A DNA stretch of 5,507 bases from Thermoplasmata archaeon (GTDB taxonomy: Archaea; Thermoplasmatota; DAOVMN01). Location of the stretch: assembly GCA_030630685.1 (NCBI GenBank), contig DAOVMN010000173.1:1-5507 (forward strand), in the 5' to 3' direction. The position numbers and the translations under genes are program-made. This document shows positions 1-3,113 of the stretch, piece by piece. A model generated the notes under the pieces. It searched no databases. It had not been told where the DNA came from and saw nothing but the letters and a program-made list of their open reading frames with translations. How positions within the stretch are numbered: the first letter of the stretch is position 1; every line of letters starts with the position of its first letter.

Positions 1-344
1 ATCACCTGCGGTGTTGACACGACAATCCTGGAATCCTCGAAAAGAACGGCCCTCTTCTTTGGTGGGACGTTTCCTGTGAAGAGTGAGATGTCATCATCCT
101 CCACTTTCATCACACGGGACAGGAATGAGGCATGCTGCTCCACAAGAGGCCGGGTGGGGGCGAGGAATAGCACCTTCCCTTTTTTTAGCCTCTCCACGAG
201 CACCATCAATGCGATGACGGTCTTTCCCAGCCCTGTTGGAAGGACCACGAGTGTGGAGCGCTCCTTACACTCCCGTGAGATGTTCGTCTGGTAGTCCCTT
301 TTGTCGATGAGATTGGGTTTTATGAGTGGGTGAGAAAAATACAC
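1..344 (-). CDS. hef: Hef (FANCM/ERCC4-family) helicase-nuclease, N-terminal part, runs off left edge
   Basis: Hef is the euryarchaeal relative of FANCM/XPF: a superfamily-2 helicase joined to an ERCC4-type nuclease that remodels and cuts stalled replication forks. Only the first 114 residues are visible, all from the first RecA-like lobe. Seen in order: a RDYQ Q-motif-like stretch (residues 16-19), VVLPTGLGKT with the Walker A lysine at 41, GKVLFLAPTRPLVEQH (motif Ia, about 56-71), and VVSTPQV (about 108-114), where the window ends. This order and wording are characteristic of Hef rather than of a general DEAD-box protein. The GTG at 344-342 is chosen because the frame closes upstream with a stop at 371-369, no ATG lies between, and a TATA box sits about 26 bases upstream, which fits a leaderless mRNA. 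It is divergent from the VanZ-NurA operon. The nuclease half is unseen, so a helicase-only FANCM-like form cannot be excluded. Confidence 0.92.
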   Translation of the reverse strand, partial: MYFSHPLIKPNLIDKRDYQTNISRECKERSTLVVLPTGLGKTVIALMVLVERLKKGKVLFLAPTRPLVEQHASFLSRVMKVEDDDISLFTGNVPPKKRAVLFEDSRIVVSTPQV

Positions 345-365
345 GGTGGTGGGATGGGGAGTGGG

Positions 366-380
366 TATTTAAAGGTTTTC
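366..380 (-). promoter_or_regulatory. Leaderless archaeal promoter of hef (TATA box plus BRE-like element)
   Basis: Read on the minus strand this is GAAAACC followed by TTTAAATA. The octamer at 373-366 matches the archaeal TATA box, and the purine-rich bases just upstream resemble the TFB-binding BRE. The centre of the box is about 26 bases from the GTG at 344, the usual distance from TATA box to transcription start, so the mRNA probably begins at or very near the start codon. No Shine-Dalgarno sequence precedes the GTG, in agreement. Confidence 0.7.
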
Positions 381-397
381 TGGGTTTGCTCCGCAGA

Positions 398-406
398 TTT
401 TTAATA
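398..406 (+). promoter_or_regulatory. Leaderless archaeal promoter of the VanZ-NurA operon (TATA box)
   Basis: TTTTTAATA lies with its centre about 27 bases upstream of the ATG at 429. There is no purine-rich ribosome site between it and the ATG, so the transcript is probably leaderless. The box is about 25 bases from the oppositely directed hef TATA box, so transcription factors at the two sites would bind close together. The palindromic TTTAAA core at 368-373 could also act rightward, but would then give a leader of over 30 bases. Confidence 0.6.
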
Positions 407-428
407 CACCAACCTGATCCTCAGGGCA

Positions 429-872
429 ATGAATATCACCAGAAGAGCGATTCCCTTTTACATCTCGACAATCGCCTACGCCGCCTTAATCTTTTATCTT
501 TCCTCTCGTGAAAGCCTCGAGGGGACGGGGATGAATGTGTTCCCCTTAGACAAGGCCAACCATCTCTTTGAATTCGCCATCCTGGGCCTGTTGTTGTTCT
601 GTTCCTTTTATCTGACACCCCTTCGTTATGCCTGGATCGGGGAAATGATCAAGGAAAAAAAGGTAAAGGATTCCTTTTCCGCCTTCATTCTGGGTTCCTT
701 GTACGGGGTAAGTGACGAGATACACCAGCATTTCGTACCAAGAAGAAGCTCGGATGTGCTTGATTTGGTAGCTGACTTCTTAGGCGTGCTCATAGGAATT
801 GGTATCATGCTCCTTCTCTTGAGGATATATTCTCATCTCATTACATCAAAAGCGAAGGAGGTGAAACAGTGA
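429..872 (+). CDS. VanZ-like family integral membrane protein
   Basis: A 147-residue membrane protein of the VanZ-like family, named after the teicoplanin-resistance protein VanZ; the biochemical role of archaeal members is unknown. The family signature is clear: DKANHLFEFAILG (41-53) around the start of a membrane helix, and LYGVSDEIHQHFVPRRSSD (91-109) followed by DFLGVLIG (116-123), with the conserved acidic, His and Arg residues D96, E97, H99, R105 and D109 at the membrane edge. Four hydrophobic segments are seen at about 8-25, 44-65, 82-95 and 110-134, which is the family's usual size and topology. The ATG was chosen because it begins just before the first membrane segment and lies 27 bases from a TATA box. 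The stop overlaps the GTG of the nurA gene, so the two are almost surely co-transcribed and translationally coupled. Nothing here links it to antibiotic resistance. Confidence 0.9.
   Translation: MNITRRAIPFYISTIAYAALIFYLSSRESLEGTGMNVFPLDKANHLFEFAILGLLLFCSFYLTPLRYAWIGEMIKEKKVKDSFSAFILGSLYGVSDEIHQHFVPRRSSDVLDLVADFLGVLIGIGIMLLLLRIYSHLITSKAKEVKQ
855..864 (+). promoter_or_regulatory. Strong Shine-Dalgarno site fixing the nurA GTG start
   Basis: AAGGAGGTGA is a near-perfect complement to the 3' end of archaeal 16S rRNA. The GGAGG core ends 7 bases before the GTG at 869. It lies inside the end of the VanZ-like gene and decides for GTG as the nurA start, in contrast to the leaderless first gene of the operon. 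Confidence 0.85.
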
Positions 873-2041
873 CCCTAAATCTCCTCGAGCTTGCCACTGC
901 CATCGAGAAGAGGCTCCCGGAGCTCAAGGAGCTGTCTATCTTCCAGAGGGAATATTCAGAACTCGGGAAAGAATTGATCGATCAAATAGGGAACAAGGAT
1001 TTTCTGGAGTTCTCCGCCCTGCTTCCTCCCTCCCCTGCCGGGGCCATACCAATATTAGAGGGGAACGAAAAAGAGGGGAATTGGAGGTTCATCCGCAAAT
1101 TTAAGCCGGAGTTCGAGAGCCTCGTGGAGGCAAAGAACTGGGCCAAAACTGTGCTATCCGGGCGAGCTGTCGGGGCGGTGGACGGCAGCCAGATCTATCC
1201 CGGTAACGCACTCACTCTTCCACTGGGCATGGTGAACATCGGCTGGTACATCAATTACCATGACGGACACTATGAGCTGCAGCACGAATCCAGTTTCCTT
1301 CTGCCAGATGAGCTGGGATACAACCCTGATTCCGGTGTGAGCCTTTGCAGGGAGGAAGCGGAGGTGGACAAGCTCATCGAGCTTCTTGGGAGATTGAACG
1401 AGAATGACCTGGTCTTCCTGGACGGTTCCCTGGTATTGTCTTTCGCACTCCACGTCTTTGAGACCGAGAGAAGGCGCTATGTGGATGCAGTGCTCAGGCT
1501 CCTTCAGGCCTCTGAGAAGACTGAAGGACCTTTCCTGGCGGGCTACATCGACAACTCCAGGGCTACTGATATTTCTACCATGTTCTCCTCTCTCATTTCC
1601 ATCCACCTATCGAGCGCTGGATTAAAGGATGCACAGAGACCTTCGGATGCCTCCCTGATCAGCTATGGGATGCAATGGGGGGACAGGACCGCAGCCTTTA
1701 TCTGCGCCAGGGATGACATCCTGAATCATTACCGCCAAGAAAACAGGGACTATTCCAGGGATATCGCCTTCTTTTACATAAAGGCCTCGCATGGAGGAAT
1801 CTCAAGGGTGGAGTTCCCGCGCAGGATCGTCGAGGAGGGAAAAGTGGGGCTCCTGGCGGACATTGTCAGGGCCCAGACCATTGTGGGGGATGGTTATCCC
1901 CATGCCCTTAACCGTGCGCATCATGAGGCTGTGGTGAGCATAGATAAAAGGGAGAAGTTCATCGGTATACTCCGGTGCCTGTCTGAAAGGCATGACCTGG
2001 GCATCGGGACCTCGTTGAAGGCTGTGAAGAAGAGAATCTAA
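869..2041 (+). CDS. nurA: NurA 5'-3' nuclease (DNA end resection)
   Basis: A 390-residue NurA-domain nuclease. NurA degrades DNA 5'-3' and works with the HerA hexameric ATPase, alongside Mre11-Rad50, to make 3' single-stranded ends for recombination. Visible family motifs: AVDGSQIYPG (103-112) with the metal-binding aspartate D105; an acidic segment REEAEVD (161-167); LVFLDGSL (181-188) with D185; GYIDNSRATDI (225-235); ASHGGISRVEFPRRI (306-320); and GYPHALNRAHHEAVVS (342-357), which carries the conserved C-terminal histidine region. The N-terminal 90 residues are a helical extension. Length is within the family's usual range and the RNase H-like core appears intact. The GTG start has a perfect ribosome site and overlaps the VanZ stop (GTGA). 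In many archaea nurA lies beside herA, mre11 and rad50; here its neighbours are a VanZ-like gene and a divergent hef, so its partner must be encoded elsewhere. Precise catalytic residues are inferred from family patterns rather than from an alignment. Confidence 0.92.
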   Translation: MTLNLLELATAIEKRLPELKELSIFQREYSELGKELIDQIGNKDFLEFSALLPPSPAGAIPILEGNEKEGNWRFIRKFKPEFESLVEAKNWAKTVLSGRAVGAVDGSQIYPGNALTLPLGMVNIGWYINYHDGHYELQHESSFLLPDELGYNPDSGVSLCREEAEVDKLIELLGRLNENDLVFLDGSLVLSFALHVFETERRRYVDAVLRLLQASEKTEGPFLAGYIDNSRATDISTMFSSLISIHLSSAGLKDAQRPSDASLISYGMQWGDRTAAFICARDDILNHYRQENRDYSRDIAFFYIKASHGGISRVEFPRRIVEEGKVGLLADIVRAQTIVGDGYPHALNRAHHEAVVSIDKREKFIGILRCLSERHDLGIGTSLKAVKKRI

Positions 2042-2146
2042 GGGGAAAGATTCGGAATCAAAAAGGGAATTAAACCGCCTTGTCAACACTTCGTGTGGAC
2101 CGGAGTTCAGAAGCTTTGCCTTGACGACCTTGTCCGGTTCAGAAAG
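2042..2146. other. Intergenic region after nurA, with a small imperfect hairpin
   Basis: No gene is visible here. The only structure I see is an imperfect inverted repeat at 2082-2100, with a stem of three pairs, one A/G mismatch and four more pairs around a TTC loop. It is not followed by a T-run, so it is not a convincing archaeal terminator. No clear poly-T termination signal for nurA was found, and read-through into the next segment is possible. Confidence 0.3.
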
Positions 2147-2157
2147 TTATTTAATTA
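2147..2157 (+). promoter_or_regulatory. Candidate archaeal TATA box for the 2184-3077 segment
   Basis: TTATTTAATTA is an isolated A+T-rich block in otherwise mixed sequence. The expected start about 26 bases from its centre falls near 2178, just before the ATG at 2184, so a leaderless or very short-leader transcript beginning there is plausible. It argues that translation starts at 2184 and not at the upstream ATG at 2121, which would place the promoter inside the gene. Confidence 0.5.
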
Positions 2158-2183
2158 GTGAGCAACCTCTGACCGTGATATTG

Positions 2184-2427
2184 ATGCGATACGATTTCCA
2201 GACCCTACCATTTCCTGGCGAGGACCCGGGACCGCCCATGCCCCGCCCCAGTGACCTCGTTTTATGGGGTGCGGCCGGAGCCGAGGTTTCCTGTAGAAGC
2301 TACTCCACCCGATCCAGAGTACCCGAACTCAAAGCAGATGCAAATGCTATATGGCGAGAGTTTCGGAGTTATAGCGGGGTATGGAGGATATTACTTCAGT
2401 TTAGCTGAACAAGGGAGGTTGCCGTGA
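2184..2427 (+). pseudogene. Short unknown Pro/Gly/Tyr-rich coding stretch, apparently broken by a one-base frame change
   Basis: I do not recognise this protein. From the ATG at 2184 the frame reads MRYDFQTLPFPGEDP and on to PPMPRP, which looks like real coding. After about 2250 that frame turns into Arg/Ser-rich text of out-of-frame character and stops at 2408. The next frame, open from before 2251, instead reads natural-looking protein: VRPEPRFPVEATPPDPEY, then a Tyr/Gly-rich tail with LYGESFGVIAGYGGYYFS (about 2341-2400), and stops with TGA at 2425-2427. Joining the two needs one surplus base near the C-rich run at 2241-2250 and would give a protein of about 80 residues. The stop directly abuts the TTG of the next gene, as expected for an operon. 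Alternatives: a real 58-codon gene starting at GTG 2251, a sequencing error, a programmed shift, or chance. No signal peptide or membrane helix is evident. Confidence 0.4.
2413..2419 (+). promoter_or_regulatory. Shine-Dalgarno site for the membrane-protein gene at 2428
   Basis: GGGAGGT sits inside the end of the short upstream frame. Its GGAGG core ends 9 bases before the TTG at 2428, a workable spacing. It is 21 bases from the in-frame ATG at 2440, which makes TTG the better start. A GTG at 2424 is also near but opens a different, short frame. Confidence 0.6.
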
Positions 2428-3006
2428 TTGCTTTCAAATATGGATATCGCTGGTTTATTGTTAATTGCCCAGATGCTATTAGTGATATTCTATGGCATGT
2501 TTGGATACTTCAGACCATATCTAAAAAAAGAATGGTGGAGAGGAATGCATTATCTGATAATCCTAATCTTTATAATATTGTATTTAGGATTTCTTCAAAT
2601 CAATCCCGAAATAAATTCGGTAATTGGTTGTTATGAAAATCCGGCGTATTTGGGTACTGGTATTTTTTTATACATTGCAATAGGTTTTTCCTTTATTTTT
2701 AGATGGGAAGAAAAATATCTCTTACCAAGAGATGAAAGAATCGAAGAAATCGCAACAGAGATGGGAATCACAGAAAAGGAGGATTTGATTAAAATAAAGT
2801 TTTTCATCACCAAGGTATTCGATCTTGGCGGACTTACTGACAATATCAATGGAGTGAAAGAAGGTAAAAGAATCGAGGTAGCACAGAAACAAATGGAAAT
2901 GGTCCTGGATGAGGAAAACAAGGAAAGGATCAAAGAAGGAATTAGAGAATTCATGAAAGTAAAGGATTCGTACTCAATCATATTAAAAGCACCAAGTGGG
3001 GATTGA
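2428..3006 (+). CDS. Hypothetical three-helix membrane protein with charged cytoplasmic domain
   Basis: A 192-residue protein I cannot assign to a family. Three hydrophobic segments are seen at about 8-28, 41-57 and 73-91. The basic loop RPYLKKEWWR (29-38) after the first helix suggests the N terminus is outside and the loop inside, leaving the roughly 100-residue C-terminal part in the cytoplasm. That part is highly charged, mostly helical in character (RDERIEEIATEMGITEKEDL, 101-120; EENKERIKEGIREFMKVKD, 162-180), with a Gly-containing middle (FDLGGLTDNINGVKEGKR, 131-148). The start is taken as TTG 2428, which follows the upstream TGA without a gap and has a ribosome site; ATG 2440 is the alternative and would remove four residues. 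The gene is visibly richer in A+T than nurA or the surface gene, with many ATA, AAA and AAT codons, suggesting acquisition from elsewhere. A membrane-anchored regulator or adaptor is possible but unproven. Confidence 0.75.
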   Translation: MLSNMDIAGLLLIAQMLLVIFYGMFGYFRPYLKKEWWRGMHYLIILIFIILYLGFLQINPEINSVIGCYENPAYLGTGIFLYIAIGFSFIFRWEEKYLLPRDERIEEIATEMGITEKEDLIKIKFFITKVFDLGGLTDNINGVKEGKRIEVAQKQMEMVLDEENKERIKEGIREFMKVKDSYSIILKAPSGD

Positions 3007-3077
3007 TAGAGTTGGTAGATGAAATCCCTCTTGAACAAATACTCGAACGAATAGAAACCCATAAGAATGACGAATAA
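3003..3077 (+). CDS. Possible 24-codon acidic small ORF or shifted C-terminal tail of the preceding gene
   Basis: The frame TTG-ATA-GAG begins at 3003, overlapping the TGA of the preceding gene (TTGA), and runs to TAA at 3075-3077. The peptide is acidic and could form an amphipathic helix (LVDEIPLEQILERIETH). It looks more like protein than random sequence, and shares the A+T-rich, Glu/Ile-rich style of the gene before it. Two readings are possible: a tiny coupled gene, or the true C terminus of the membrane protein, reached by a -1 change on the GGGG run at 2998-3001. No strong ribosome site is present. At this length chance cannot be excluded. Confidence 0.25.
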   Translation: MIELVDEIPLEQILERIETHKNDE

Positions 3078-3100
3078 GAAAAACCACAAAAACAAACAAC

Positions 3101-3105
3101 AGGAG
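3101..3105 (+). promoter_or_regulatory. Shine-Dalgarno site of the surface-protein gene
   Basis: AGGAG followed by an 8-base spacer to ATG 3114. It supports this ATG, which also gives a complete signal peptide. The 35 bases before it are A-rich without a clear TATA box, so the promoter may lie further upstream or the gene may be reached by read-through. Confidence 0.7.
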
Positions 3106-3113
3106 TCGATATC

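Noticed and set aside
76..294. Plus-strand open frame of 72 codons
   Set aside because: It lies antisense to the clearly recognisable Hef coding sequence, is Ser/Thr-rich, and has no ribosome site or family motif.
1154..1606. Minus-strand open frame of 150 codons
   Set aside because: It is fully antisense to nurA, whose conserved motifs define the true frame; no recognisable protein on the minus strand.
2082..2137. Transcription terminator or tRNA-like structure after nurA
   Set aside because: The hairpin at 2082-2100 has a mismatch and no following T-run, and the GGTTCA at 2135-2140 is not part of a cloverleaf; neither call is supported.
2121..2408. A 95-codon gene starting at ATG 2121
   Set aside because: Its first codons run through the candidate TATA box at 2147-2157 and its last third has out-of-frame character, while the next frame reads better. 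Only the part from 2184 to about 2250 is kept.
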